Below are positions 48,605-59,300 of a stretch of DNA of 64,000 nucleotides, one piece after another. This stretch comes from Cellvibrio sp. 79. GTDB taxonomy: Bacteria > Pseudomonadota > Gammaproteobacteria > Pseudomonadales > Cellvibrionaceae. Both the position numbers and the translations under genes were made by a program. Each line of letters starts with the position of its first letter. The first letter of the stretch is position 1. Location of the stretch: positions 1,629,497 through 1,693,496 of the forward strand of contig MVDH01000003.1 of the NCBI GenBank assembly GCA_003056245.1, written 5' to 3'. Under the pieces are notes generated by a model that did not search any database, was not told where the DNA came from, and worked only from the letters and a program-made list of their open reading frames with translations.

Positions 48605-48618
48605 TGAATACGTATGCA
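48605..48618. promoter_or_regulatory. LacI-type operator, site 6
   Basis: TGAATACGTATGCA combines the two half-site variants. Paired with site 5 upstream of the first TonB-dependent receptor. Confidence 0.8.
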
Positions 48619-48749
48619 TTCTATTGTGATAGCCGGGTGCAAGGGCCTACCATCGTTTTAACGACAAAGCCACGCAGGTTGCGTATCAGGGATAGTCGTT
48701 AACGCACCAGGCTAACAATAAAAGAATTATTTTTGCGGAGAGAAAAACC

Positions 48750-51545
48750 ATGAGAAAACCTACGTTTAACCACATGCTGGCTCTGGCTACCACTATGGCA
48801 ATGGTTGCTGGCTCACACGTTGTTTATGCACAAAATTCCAACGAACCGGTTGAAGAAGTTACTGTGACCGGGTTTCGTGCCAGTTTGCAAAATTCTATTG
48901 CTACCAAACAGGCATCGCCTTCCGTTGTAGAAGCATTGACTGCCGAGGACATCGGTAAATTACCCGACACCAGCATCGCTGAATCCCTGGCGCGTTTGCC
49001 CGGTTTGACCGGTGAGCGTCGCGATGGTCGCACCAGCGGTATTTCGGTGCGCGGCTTTAATGAAAACTATGTGGCCACAACGTTGAATGGTCGCGAAATT
49101 TTAGGTATCGGTGATAACCGCGGTGTTGAATACGATTTGTATCCTTCGGAAATTTTATCGGGTGCGGTTGTTTATAAAACCCCGGATGCTAGCAAGGTGC
49201 ATCAAGGGCTCGGCGGTATTGTTGATTTGCAAACTATTCGCCCGCTTGAACGCGATCGTATTGTAACGCTCAATGCAAACTACGAACTTAACGAATTGTC
49301 ATCAGCCAACCCTGATTACGATGACACCGGCCACCGCCTCGCATTTATTTATTCGGATAAATTTGCAGATGATACTGTTGGTGTTGCACTTTCTATTGCC
49401 ACCATGGAATCACCAAGTCAGGAAGAACAATTCCGCGGTTGGGGTTACGCCGATCTGGATAACGAAGGTCCAGGTCAGGTGGTCGCATTGGGTGGTCACG
49501 ATTCATTTGTGCGCTCAGCAGTAATGGAGCGAGACACTTTCGCGGGTGTGGTGCAATTTGCGCCGAATAATCAGTGGACTTTTGCTCTTGATGCACTCTA
49601 CATCGATTTCACAGATTCAAAAGTATTTCGTGGCATGGAAGAGGGGACTGTTTGGGGCGGTGGCGTGACCAACGTTCATTCAACAATTGAAAATAATCTG
49701 GTCACTTCCGGTGAATGGAACGGTTTCCATAGCGTGATTCGCAATGACGGCGAAGTGAAAGATGGCGAACTTACCACCGTAGGATTTAATGCAGAATATT
49801 TAATTAACGATGATTGGTCATTAACATTGGATGTATCCAGTGGTGAATCGTCAAAAGATTTGTTGAACGTGGAAAGTTATTCCGGTGTTGGTCGCGCGGG
49901 CACTGCAACACAAGGTGCTGCTGCAGCGCGTTCTTATGTATTGACTTCTAAAGGTGCAGTGTTTGGTCCACATTCAACACTGGCAACTCCGGATTATTCC
50001 AATCCAGCCAATATTCGCCTCGCAGGTCCGCAAGGTTGGGGCGGAGCAATTGCGCCGCTCGTTGGTGGGCAAAATAATGCGCAGGATGGCTTCGTAAATA
50101 ATCCCTATTTCGAAGAAGATTTGAATGCAGTGCGTTTGCAAGTGGAAGGTGAGGTTGAATTTTCCATCATCAATGGTGTGGAATTCGGCGTGAATTATTC
50201 TGACCGCAGCAAATCCAAAGTTAACTACGGCGCATTCCTGACTGCTCCCGGTTTTTATGCTGCTGATGGTGTGACGATTGCCAATGGCGATATCGCTGTG
50301 CCGCAAGAATATATTGTAGGAACGGCCGATTTAAGTTTCCTCGGCTTGGGCAGCATACTTGCGTATGACGGCATCGGTATTTACAAAGATGGTTTGTATC
50401 GCTCTATTGATGCAACCACTACCGAACCGGGCCGCAAAGGTGATACTTATGAAGTCACTGAAAAAATCACCACGTTTTATGGTTTGGCAAAATTTGAACA
50501 AGGCATTCTTTCCGGTAATGCCGGTTTGCAAGTAGTGTCATCCGATCAAGCGGGCACTGGTTTTGATGCATACACCGGTGCGAATACTTTTGTAACGGCA
50601 ATTCCTGTTTCTGAAGGTGATAAATACACCAAGCTGTTACCCAGTTTGAATTTGAATTTCCAGTTGACTGAAGAACAAATCCTGCGTTTTGCAGCGTCCA
50701 AAACAGCATCGCGCGCGCGCCTTGATGCAATGCGCCCTAACAACACTATTGGATTCAGTTTTGATACCGCGCGCCGCAGCAGTTCCGATCCGCAATTCAG
50801 CGCCTGGAGTGCATCGGAAGGTAATCCATATTTGAAACCGATTGAAGCCATTCAAGGCGATCTTTCTTATGAATATTATTATGCGGATGATGGTTTTGTA
50901 TCCTTGACGTATTTCTACAAAGACCTGCAAAACTGGCATTTGTCTGAAAGCGCGGTCACTGATTTTAGTTCCTGGATTATTCCCGGTTACCACGATGCCG
51001 GTATTCCTGCCCTGGTATCGACCAAAGGTTTAACTACCAGAACCTTCGAAGCGGGTGATGGTTTTGTGCGCGGTAATGAAGTGCAGGTAAGCTTGCCATT
51101 CCATGTATTCAGCGAAACGCTGGACGGTTTTGGTGTGCTTGCGAGTGCAACATTCCTCGATGGCGAAATTGATTACAACAATACCAAACAACGCATTCCC
51201 GGTTTGTCTAAAGAATCCTATCAGTTGACGGTTTACTTCGAAAAAGCAGGCTTTGAATTCCGTGTGAGTGGACGCAAGCGTGATTCTTACCTGAGTGAAG
51301 AGCGCGGTGTGAGCTTGAGCCTGGTATCGGCAGTAGACCAGGGGGCAGAGCTGTGGGATGCGCAAATTGGTTATGACTTCAGCGAATCAGGTATTGAATC
51401 ATTAAATGGTTTGACGTTGACATTGCAAGCACAAAACCTGACTGACGAAGAAACCATTACCACCCAGGAAACGGATTCACGTCAAATCAATCGTTACCAG
51501 CATTTTGGTGCTAACTACCTGTTAGGCGTCAATTACAAATTCTAA
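48750..51545 (+). CDS. TonB-dependent receptor, maltodextrin-type
   Basis: This 931-residue outer-membrane receptor has a signal peptide (ALATTMAMVAGSHVVYA, cleavage before QNS), a TonB box (EEVTVTGF) and a plug domain (SPSVVEALTAEDIGKLPDTSIAESLARLPG...GISVRGF). A 22-strand barrel ends in LLGVNYKF with the terminal Phe needed for outer-membrane insertion. The plug wording is shared with Caulobacter MalA-type oligosaccharide receptors. Maltodextrin as ligand is inferred from the operators upstream and the neighbouring amylases. No SusD-like partner gene is present. Confidence 0.93.
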   Translation: MRKPTFNHMLALATTMAMVAGSHVVYAQNSNEPVEEVTVTGFRASLQNSIATKQASPSVVEALTAEDIGKLPDTSIAESLARLPGLTGERRDGRTSGISVRGFNENYVATTLNGREILGIGDNRGVEYDLYPSEILSGAVVYKTPDASKVHQGLGGIVDLQTIRPLERDRIVTLNANYELNELSSANPDYDDTGHRLAFIYSDKFADDTVGVALSIATMESPSQEEQFRGWGYADLDNEGPGQVVALGGHDSFVRSAVMERDTFAGVVQFAPNNQWTFALDALYIDFTDSKVFRGMEEGTVWGGGVTNVHSTIENNLVTSGEWNGFHSVIRNDGEVKDGELTTVGFNAEYLINDDWSLTLDVSSGESSKDLLNVESYSGVGRAGTATQGAAAARSYVLTSKGAVFGPHSTLATPDYSNPANIRLAGPQGWGGAIAPLVGGQNNAQDGFVNNPYFEEDLNAVRLQVEGEVEFSIINGVEFGVNYSDRSKSKVNYGAFLTAPGFYAADGVTIANGDIAVPQEYIVGTADLSFLGLGSILAYDGIGIYKDGLYRSIDATTTEPGRKGDTYEVTEKITTFYGLAKFEQGILSGNAGLQVVSSDQAGTGFDAYTGANTFVTAIPVSEGDKYTKLLPSLNLNFQLTEEQILRFAASKTASRARLDAMRPNNTIGFSFDTARRSSSDPQFSAWSASEGNPYLKPIEAIQGDLSYEYYYADDGFVSLTYFYKDLQNWHLSESAVTDFSSWIIPGYHDAGIPALVSTKGLTTRTFEAGDGFVRGNEVQVSLPFHVFSETLDGFGVLASATFLDGEIDYNNTKQRIPGLSKESYQLTVYFEKAGFEFRVSGRKRDSYLSEERGVSLSLVSAVDQGAELWDAQIGYDFSESGIESLNGLTLTLQAQNLTDEETITTQETDSRQINRYQHFGANYLLGVNYKF

Positions 51546-51586
51546 TCAGGCACAAGGCTAACCCATGCTCGTTTAGTACACGTTAG

Positions 51587-51621
51587 AAACCCTGCCAGTG
51601 AATACTGGCAGGGTTTTTTTT
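51587..51621 (+). terminator. Terminator after the first TonB receptor
   Basis: A perfect 13-bp stem (aaaccctgccagt, 51587-51599, with 51604-51616), a GAAT loop and a run of T. The following GH13 gene therefore needs its own promoter or read-through. Confidence 0.93.
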
Positions 51622-51728
51622 AGGAATTTTTTTAAAAAAATTACCAGGATGTGTGGCGGATTTGATTGGCTACAATAATCTTACTCCATTGAATTTTCCT
51701 TTGGGCAAATGATAAAAACAGGCTTTTT

Positions 51729-53594
51729 ATGAAAAAAATTATTCTCCTGCGATTGTTGGTCATAGTAAATTTGGGTGCATTCTTTTCGCTGGACGCGAAT
51801 GCCGAACCCTACAAAATCCAGCATCTGGAACCGGCCAATTGGTGGGTGGGAATGAAGTACGATCAGGTTGAATTGATGGTACATGGAGAGAATATCGGAT
51901 CAACCCTGCCGGCAATTGATTATCCGGGCGTGACTATTGCCCGCACTGAAAAAGCGGATAACCCCAATTATTTATTTGTCACTATTGATATCGCCGAATC
52001 AGCAAGGCCGGGAAAATTTCCGATTCGTTTTTTACTCGATGGACATGAAAAAAGTCGCGCAACCTACACGTTGCTGGTGCGTGAAAAAAATTCTGCAGCA
52101 CGTATCGGCTTTAGCGCGCGCGATGCTATTTATTTGATTACCCCGGACCGTTTTGCCAATGGCAATATTGCTAACGATGCTTTGCCAGGTTTTACTGAAC
52201 AACCCAATCGCACATTTAAAGGTGGTCGCCACGGTGGTGATATTGCGGGGATGACGCAGCATCTGGATTACATCGCGAAAATGGGCTTCACCCAAATTTG
52301 GCCAAATCCATTAACTGAAAATAACCAGCCTGAATATTCCTACCACGGTTATGCCGCTACCGATTTATATTTGCTTGATGCGCGCTATGGTACCAATGAA
52401 GATTTTAAAAATTTCGTGCACAAGGCAAAACAAAAAGGCATGGGTGTTATCCAGGATATAGTGCTCAATCACATCGGTTCCAAACATTGGTGGATGGCCG
52501 ATATGCCAGAAAAAAATTGGCTGAATTTTCCGGATAAGTACACCGAAACTTCACATCGCCGCACCACGATTCAAGATCCTTATGCTGCACCGGATGATAA
52601 AGCGTTATTTACTGGCGGCTGGTTTGTTACCACTATGCCGGATTTAAATCAAAATAATCCGCACCTCGCAACCTATCTCATACAGAACACTCTCTGGTGG
52701 ATTGAATACGCCGGATTAAGTGGTGTGCGTGAAGATACTTACGGTTACGCGGATGCCGCTTTCCTGTCTCGCTGGGCAAACATTGTGATGGAGGAATATC
52801 CGAATTTTAATATGGTCGGTGAAGAGTGGAGTAGCAACCCGGCGACAATCGCGCACTGGCAAAAAGGCAAACAAAATCCGAGCGGTCATGTCCCGCATAT
52901 TCCCAGCATGATGGATTTTCCGATTCACGATGCATTGCGTCTGGCATTAAGTGAAGAAGAGAGCTGGGGAACAGGTGTTATTCGTTTATATGAAACCCTG
53001 GCCAATGATTTTATTTATCCCGATCCATTTAATCTGGTTATCTTTCCGGAGAATCATGACACTTCACGTATTTATTCGATAGTAAATGAAGATCTGGAGC
53101 TATTCAAAATGGCGATGGTTTATTTGGCAACCATGCGTGGAATCCCGCAATTTTATTATGGTTCGGAAGTTTTATTAACGAGCCCGAAAGAGCGCGACGA
53201 TGGTGCTGTGCGAGCCGATATGCCCGGCGGGTGGAAGGGCGATAGTAAAAATGCGTTCACCGGAAAAGGTCTGACGGCAAAAGAGAAAGACGCGCAACAA
53301 TTTATCAAGCAATTATTTTCCTGGCGCAAAAATGCCACCGTGATCCACGCGGGTAAATTACAGCACTTTGCGCCAATCGATGGCATCTATGTTTATTTCC
53401 GTTACCTCGATAATAAAATCGTGATGGTGGTGCTTAATAAAAACAAGCAGGAAAAAGTGCTGGCGTTATCACGCTTTGAATCTTTTTTGAAAAATAAAAC
53501 CAATGCGCACGATGTAATGGCGAACAAAAAAGTGGCGTTGGGTGAATCATTGGTGCTTCCTGCCAAGTCATCATTGATACTTGAATTGGAATAG
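51729..53594 (+). CDS. Secreted SusA-like GH13 cyclomaltodextrinase/neopullulanase
   Basis: The 621-residue enzyme has a signal peptide (LRLLVIVNLGAFFSLDANA) without a lipobox Cys, so it is probably periplasmic. An N-terminal Cyc-maltodext_N-type beta domain (~25-115) precedes the GH13 barrel. The barrel has DRFANGNIANDALP, DIVLNHIGS, GVREDTYGYAD with nucleophile D336, VGEEWSSNP with acid E365, and FPENHDTSR. A small C-terminal beta domain follows. The set matches Bacteroides SusA-type neopullulanases. It would cut imported maltooligosaccharides or cyclodextrins. No operator palindrome lies directly upstream. Confidence 0.9.
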   Translation: MKKIILLRLLVIVNLGAFFSLDANAEPYKIQHLEPANWWVGMKYDQVELMVHGENIGSTLPAIDYPGVTIARTEKADNPNYLFVTIDIAESARPGKFPIRFLLDGHEKSRATYTLLVREKNSAARIGFSARDAIYLITPDRFANGNIANDALPGFTEQPNRTFKGGRHGGDIAGMTQHLDYIAKMGFTQIWPNPLTENNQPEYSYHGYAATDLYLLDARYGTNEDFKNFVHKAKQKGMGVIQDIVLNHIGSKHWWMADMPEKNWLNFPDKYTETSHRRTTIQDPYAAPDDKALFTGGWFVTTMPDLNQNNPHLATYLIQNTLWWIEYAGLSGVREDTYGYADAAFLSRWANIVMEEYPNFNMVGEEWSSNPATIAHWQKGKQNPSGHVPHIPSMMDFPIHDALRLALSEEESWGTGVIRLYETLANDFIYPDPFNLVIFPENHDTSRIYSIVNEDLELFKMAMVYLATMRGIPQFYYGSEVLLTSPKERDDGAVRADMPGGWKGDSKNAFTGKGLTAKEKDAQQFIKQLFSWRKNATVIHAGKLQHFAPIDGIYVYFRYLDNKIVMVVLNKNKQEKVLALSRFESFLKNKTNAHDVMANKKVALGESLVLPAKSSLILELE

Positions 53595-53615
53595 CGGAAG
53601 GTATCGTCACGCGTC

Positions 53616-53647
53616 TTGTCTTGCCCCTGATCAATGGGGCATGACAA
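53616..53647 (+). terminator. Hairpin between the two secreted GH13 genes
   Basis: ttgtcttgcccc pairs with ggggcatgacaa with one mismatch around TGATCAAT. It is followed by AAAATG, not a T-run, so it may stabilise the upstream mRNA end more than terminate. Confidence 0.5.
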
Positions 53648-53740
53648 AAATGAATTCAAAAGCTATTCACTTGTCCAAAATTATTGCCATATCTGTGCGC
53701 CGATATCTGTAGTGGCAGTTATGGTGATCCGGAAAACTAT

Positions 53741-55642
53741 ATGAAAACAAAAATACTTGTTTGCTTTTTGGTGTTGGCGTTATCTGCGTGCTCGTCAACT
53801 TCAGATGAGACGTCATCATCAGCAATGGCTCATACGTCATTAATAAATAAGGGGGCGGTGATGCAGGGTAAACCTGTTGTGTATCAAATTTTCACGCGCC
53901 TTTATGGCAACAAAAATACCACCAATAAACCCTGGGGCACTATTGAGGAAAATGGTGTAGGGAAATTCAATGATATTGATGAGACCGCGCTCAAATCTAT
54001 TAAAGCATTAGGTACAACCCATGTGTGGTATACCGGTGTGCCGCACCATGCGGTGATTCGCGATTACACCGCCTATGGTATTACGAATGATGATCCGGAT
54101 GTGGTGAAAGGGCGTGCAGGCTCACCGTATGCAGTTAAAGATTATTACAACGTAAATCCAGATTTGGCGGTTGACCCGTCGCGGCGTTTGCAAGAGTTCG
54201 AAGCGCTAATTCAGCGCACCCATGCCCAAGGCATGAAAGTGATTATTGATATTGTGCCTAACCATGTTGCACGCAGCTATCACTCGTTAAGCAAACCTGC
54301 TGGTGTTGAGGATTTTGGTGCGCGCGATAACACGGCAGTGGAATATGCGCGTGACAATAATTTTTATTATGTAGTTGGTCAGCCATTTAAAGTGCCTGAG
54401 CCACAGCACCATTATCGGCCGCTGGGTGGCGAACATCATTTTTTAAGTGATGGGCAATTTTATGAAGTTCCTGCCAAATGGACGGGTAATGGTTCGCGCC
54501 TGGCGCAGCCAAAATTTGATGACTGGTATGAAACCGTGAAAATTAATTACGGTGTAAATGCCGATGGCCATAAAGATTTCCCTGCGTTGCCTGCTGATTA
54601 CGCCCATAAAGATGTAACAGTGCATGCGCAATTCTGGCAAGGAAAAACGGTTCCCGATTCCTGGATTAAATTCCGGCAAATTGCAGAATACTGGCTGGAT
54701 AAAGGTGTCGATGGTTTTCGTTTTGATATGGCGGAAATGGTACCCGTGGAATTCTGGAGTTATTTGAATTCGTCGATCAAGCAGAAAAATCCTGACGCAT
54801 TTTTATTGGCGGAAGTGTATAACCCCAAAGAGTACCGCAATTATTTGCAGCTGGGAAAAATGGATTATCTCTACGATAAAGTGGAAATGTATGACGGCCT
54901 GAAAGCAATTATCCAGGATCGCGCGCCTACCGATATTATTGCTCAGGTGCAAACCAGCATGGCGGATATCGAAGCTCATATGCTGCACTTCCTCGAGAAC
55001 CATGATGAACAACGAATTGCCAGCCCGGAGTTCGCAGGTAACGCTGAAAAAGCCAAGCCAGCAATGGTGGTGTCGGCATTAATCAGTCGCTCGCCAACTA
55101 TGGTTTATTTTGGGCAAGAAGTTGGAGAAACGGGTGCGTTGGGATCTGGTTTTGGGAGCCCATCGCGCACGACTATTTTTGATTATGCTGGCGTGCCCGC
55201 ACACCAGCGCTTTATGAATAATGGAAAATTTGATGGAGGGCAATCATCGGCGCAGGAAAAATCATTGCGTGAATTTTATCGGCAATTGTTAACGCTCTCG
55301 GCGAGTGAGCCCGGTTTTGCCGGTGAGTATCGCGAGTTGCATAGCCTCAATCGTTACGGAACCGCCGGGTATGATGGAAAAATATTTGCGTTTGCACGCT
55401 GGAATGCGCAGCAACAATGGTTGGTTATCAGTAATTTTAGCGCGATAGAAGGACGTGAATTTAATTTGCAGTTAACGCCGGATCTAGTCGAGCAATGGCA
55501 GCTCACGCAATCTGAATATAAACTGCAATCCCGTTTAGGCAATAACAATTCGCTGTTGCTACAGGTGCAAGATAAACATGCGTATGTGAATATAAAATTG
55601 GCGCCGCTGGATTCGCTGGTTTTGCAATTGAAAAATCAATAA
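53741..55642 (+). CDS. GH13 alpha-amylase lipoprotein
   Basis: The 633-residue lipoprotein (lipobox LALSACSS) probably acts at the cell surface. The GH13 motifs are IDIVPNHVAR (I), GFRFDMAEM with nucleophile D329 (II), LLAEVYNP with acid E358 (III) and FLENHDEQR (IV). A C-terminal beta domain follows (~545-633). Low-complexity Ser/Thr/Asp follows the lipidated Cys as a tether. ATG 53741 is chosen because it starts the signal peptide; the frame extends upstream to 53684. It lies 146 nt after the SusA-like gene. A SusG-like starch-cutting role is inferred. Confidence 0.9.
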   Translation: MKTKILVCFLVLALSACSSTSDETSSSAMAHTSLINKGAVMQGKPVVYQIFTRLYGNKNTTNKPWGTIEENGVGKFNDIDETALKSIKALGTTHVWYTGVPHHAVIRDYTAYGITNDDPDVVKGRAGSPYAVKDYYNVNPDLAVDPSRRLQEFEALIQRTHAQGMKVIIDIVPNHVARSYHSLSKPAGVEDFGARDNTAVEYARDNNFYYVVGQPFKVPEPQHHYRPLGGEHHFLSDGQFYEVPAKWTGNGSRLAQPKFDDWYETVKINYGVNADGHKDFPALPADYAHKDVTVHAQFWQGKTVPDSWIKFRQIAEYWLDKGVDGFRFDMAEMVPVEFWSYLNSSIKQKNPDAFLLAEVYNPKEYRNYLQLGKMDYLYDKVEMYDGLKAIIQDRAPTDIIAQVQTSMADIEAHMLHFLENHDEQRIASPEFAGNAEKAKPAMVVSALISRSPTMVYFGQEVGETGALGSGFGSPSRTTIFDYAGVPAHQRFMNNGKFDGGQSSAQEKSLREFYRQLLTLSASEPGFAGEYRELHSLNRYGTAGYDGKIFAFARWNAQQQWLVISNFSAIEGREFNLQLTPDLVEQWQLTQSEYKLQSRLGNNNSLLLQVQDKHAYVNIKLAPLDSLVLQLKNQ

Positions 55643-55997
55643 TTGTTAAACAGCCAGCCACATATATATTTCCCTGGTGCCCTCATGTGGGTGTCCGAAC
55701 CGCGGGTACTTCGCTGTAAAATTTATCATCGAGCTTGATTTACGCGTGTACCCTGAATTTATTTCTCCCATTGCTAATGCTCCCGTTTATTGATGTTTGA
55801 TTTCTGTCGATCATTGAGAGGTGGATAACCTATTTGGCATGAGGCTGAATTATGGTAAGTCACGATTGATTAAATATTAATTTCTTTGTGGTTTTTTTTT
55901 ATTAACAATTATTACAAGCCGTTGCACTTATTATTTAAAAGCTAACGCAATTAGTTCTACTCCTCGCAGTGTTACTTTAATTCTCCTTTTACACTTT

Positions 55998-56011
55998 TGC
56001 ATACGTATGCA
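55998..56011. promoter_or_regulatory. LacI-type operator, site 7 (perfect)
   Basis: TGCATACGTATGCA is identical to site 2, with the same flanking T and A. Its centre is 41 bp from site 8, close to four helical turns. Confidence 0.85.
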
Positions 56012-56038
56012 AAGATGTTGTTTTAACTGCCGCTTTTT

Positions 56039-56052
56039 TGCATACGTATGTA
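56039..56052. promoter_or_regulatory. LacI-type operator, site 8
   Basis: TGCATACGTATGTA is identical to site 4. It is preceded by TTTTT and lies 266 nt before the chosen pullulanase start. Confidence 0.8.
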
Positions 56053-56141
56053 GTTTGCGAATGGGATTTTGCAAACTTAGACTACGCTTTAATCACTAAT
56101 TAAATAATTTAATTGATTAATTTCCTGGAAAATCATTTCAG

Positions 56142-56157
56142 GCATACGGATGTATGC
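56142..56157. promoter_or_regulatory. Degenerate operator-like palindrome
   Basis: GCATAC-GGAT-GTATGC has both half-sites of the operator, but the centre is lengthened, giving a 16-bp palindrome in place of the 12-bp core. It may be a weak or decayed binding site. Confidence 0.35.
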
Positions 56158-56317
56158 GCACACAAGTTCCTGTTGGCCCGGCTGTAAATGTTCGCGAGCG
56201 ATAAATAAAAATTCGCTCATTATGATCGGGAATATACGTAGCAATTTGCTTTATCGAATTGCTGGAATCCAGTTCTTGTTTGATATCAATGTAAAAATAA
56301 AATTGTGGGGAAAGCAA

Positions 56318-59300
56318 ATGAACCTTAACGCGCGAAATAACATCCGGCGGCTGCTACAGGGAACTCTTCCCCTGTTGCTTGTTGCTGCGGTACTAACCGG
56401 TTGTGGTGGCGGCAGTGGCACCGATAACAAAAAAGTAGATTTACCGACGTGCCAGGACCCTCAGGTAGTTTTGGATAACGGTACTTGCGGTGACCCGCGT
56501 CCCCCTTATGAATTACCTGCATGCCCCGAAGGGCAAGTGCGCGATGGCGCTGATTGCGTGGTGCCGGATTTCCCCGCGCCGGAAAGAAAGCCGGGGCCAA
56601 ATGAAGTTGTGATTTATGTGAATGTGGAAGGTAATGATGATGAGCGATTTGGCGCTTTTGCCGGATACAACCTGCACCTGTGGCAAGATTGCGGCGGCGG
56701 TTGGGGAAGCTCGGCGACGGATAGAACAGGGACTACTTATTCAATTCCTACCACATGGCCAAATGGCCCGGGAGTTACCAGCGAAGATGATGGTGTTGTA
56801 GGTGTAAAGCACGATCCGCATTACGGTGCCTATTTCGTAATTCCCACCAGCGAGCTGGGAACCTGCGGTAATTTCATTATCAAAACTCCCGGTGGCGCGG
56901 CGCAAACTGACAATATGCAAATCAGCATCAAGCGCAGCGGCGGTGAATATGACCGCATGGCGTGGGTCATTATTAACACCAGCAATATGCGCAACAGCCG
57001 CTTGAGCGATATTCCGGTTTGCCTTACCGAAGATTGTTCGCTTGAGCGCCCGTTGGTGAGTATCAGTGACATGGAAGCGCATTGGATTAGTCCGCACACA
57101 ATTATCTGGAATCGCGAATTTGCGGCGAATAAAAAAGTTGAACTGTATCGTTCAACGGCGGGTGGTATGAAGGCAGCACAGGATGGCAGTTTGCAAGGCG
57201 GGCAATTATTGGCAACGCTCAATGCCGGTCGCCCGATGACGGAAGAAGAACAAACCCTTGTTCCGCATTTAAGTAATTATCTCGCATACGATTTGCCTTC
57301 CAGTGTTTCAATCGACACGATTAAATCAGCATTGAAAGACGAATTATTAGTTCTTGGTCGTTACGATTCAGTTGAAGAAAATGAAGCGAAGGAGACGGTA
57401 ACGATTGAGCGTGGCCGTGCAACGAGAATTCAATTACCGCATGTATTGGATGCACTTTATACCGCAGGAAATGCTGACGCCGATGAAGCAAAACTTGGCT
57501 TGAATTACACCGATGGTGTAGGTGTTTCGGTGTGGGCACCCACTGCACAAAATATTGAATTGCGAATTTACTCCGGTGAACCCCTGCGCGTGGCGGATAC
57601 CAAGGCAATGCAATATGACGCGAGCACTGGTGTGTGGAGCTACAAAGGATCGATGGCGGAATTGGATCGCAAATATTATCGCTACCGCGTGACTACCTAT
57701 AACGCATTGGCAAAAAAAGTGCAGCGCCTTGAAGTAACAGATCCGTATTCGGTTTCGCTGGCTACCAACAGCCGCTACTCACAATTTGTAAATTTGAATG
57801 ATACGGATTTGAAACCGGCAGGTTGGGATAACCATACAATTCCCACCGTCGTATCACCGGAAGCCATGACAATTTACGAAGGCCATGTGCGCGATTTCAG
57901 TATCAATGACCAAAGCACTCCGGCGGCATATCGCGGTAAATATCTCGCCTTTGCGCAAACCAATACGGCACCGGTTGAACACTTGCGCACATTGGTTGCG
58001 GCTGGTCTGACCCATTTCCATGTATTACCGGCCAACGATAGCGCCACAATTAATGAAGATGTGGGCACGCAGGTAAATCTCGATAGTTATATTTTTGAGC
58101 TGTGCCAAAAAGTTGCTGATAAAACTAAAGTCGAGGTGTGCGATGGCTCGGTGAGCAACGGTGCAACGATCCGCAGTGTGCTGCAGGGTTTTGATCCGCA
58201 ATCCGCTAAAGCGCGTACGCTTATTGCCGCTTTTGCTGATATCGATGGCTTCAACTGGGGCTATGATCCGCAGCATTTCAATGCGCCGGAAGGTAGTTAC
58301 GCCACTAATCCACAAGGCTTTGCGCGCGTGAAAGAAATGCGCGAAATGAATATGGCGTTGCATCAATTGGGTTTGCGCGTGGTGATGGATGTGGTTTACC
58401 CGCATACCTTGTCATCGGGTTCCAAGGCGGCAAATTCGGTATTCGATAAAGTGGTTCCCGGTTACTACTATCGCGTTAACCCGGCAACCGGTGAAACCGA
58501 AAACGGCACCGGCGCCGGTGCTGACACCGCCACCGAGCATCGCATGATGGGAAAATTCGTGGCGGATTCCGTTGCGCAATGGGCGAAAGAATACAAAGTG
58601 GACGGTTTCCGTTTTGACCAGTCCGGCTATATGCCCAAAGCTGTGCTGACTGATGCTTATGCGGCAGTACAGGCGATTGATCCGGATAATTACTTCTACG
58701 CCGAAGCCTGGACCCCGGCGAGCGGAACCTCCGGTGACCGTATCGCTGTGCGCTCAACCCAGGAGGCTTTGGCTGGAACGGGTATTGGTACGTTCAATGA
58801 CCGCATCCGCAACCCGCTGCAACAGTTGTCGCTGATCCGGGGCCAGAATGTGGATGCAATCCGCGCTGGCCTGGCGGGCAACCTCAGAAGCTTTAAGCTC
58901 AAAACCCGATCCGGTGCGGTTATCAACGCAGAAACGGTGGGTGCTTACAATCTTGACCCACAGGAAGCGGTTAACTACGTCGAGAAGCACGATAACGAAA
59001 CCCTGTGGGATTGGATGCATCGCCCGGATGCCCTGCCGACCGATATGAGTATCGCCAATCGTGTTCGCATCCACAGTCTGACCAATTCGATTCCGTTACT
59101 GAGCCAAGGCGTGCCGTTTATCCATATGGGCAGCGACTTGCTGCGCTCCAAATCCATGTCACCCAACACCTATAACGCTGGTGATTGGTTCAATGCAGTG
59201 GATTTCACCAAACAATCCAACAACTGGGCCGTGGGTGTGCCGCCGGAGCTACGTGATGGTATGACCGATGAGATCGTAAAAGCCCTGTTTGCGAACCCGA

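Larger units (their letters stand above)
55643..56317. other. Long regulatory gap upstream of the pullulanase gene
   Basis: This 675-nt, A/T-rich region contains two clear LacI-type operators (55998, 56039) and one degenerate copy (56142). The frame of the pullulanase is open back to 56150, but that part has no signal peptide and overlaps the operators, so I treat it as leader. No other gene is apparent. Confidence 0.7.

Noticed and set aside
56150-56317. Upstream extension of the pullulanase reading frame to 56150
   Set aside because: The extension lacks a signal peptide, overlaps an operator-like palindrome, and would bury the lipobox more than 80 residues inside the protein. ATG 56318 has GGGGAAAG upstream and begins a lipoprotein signal.
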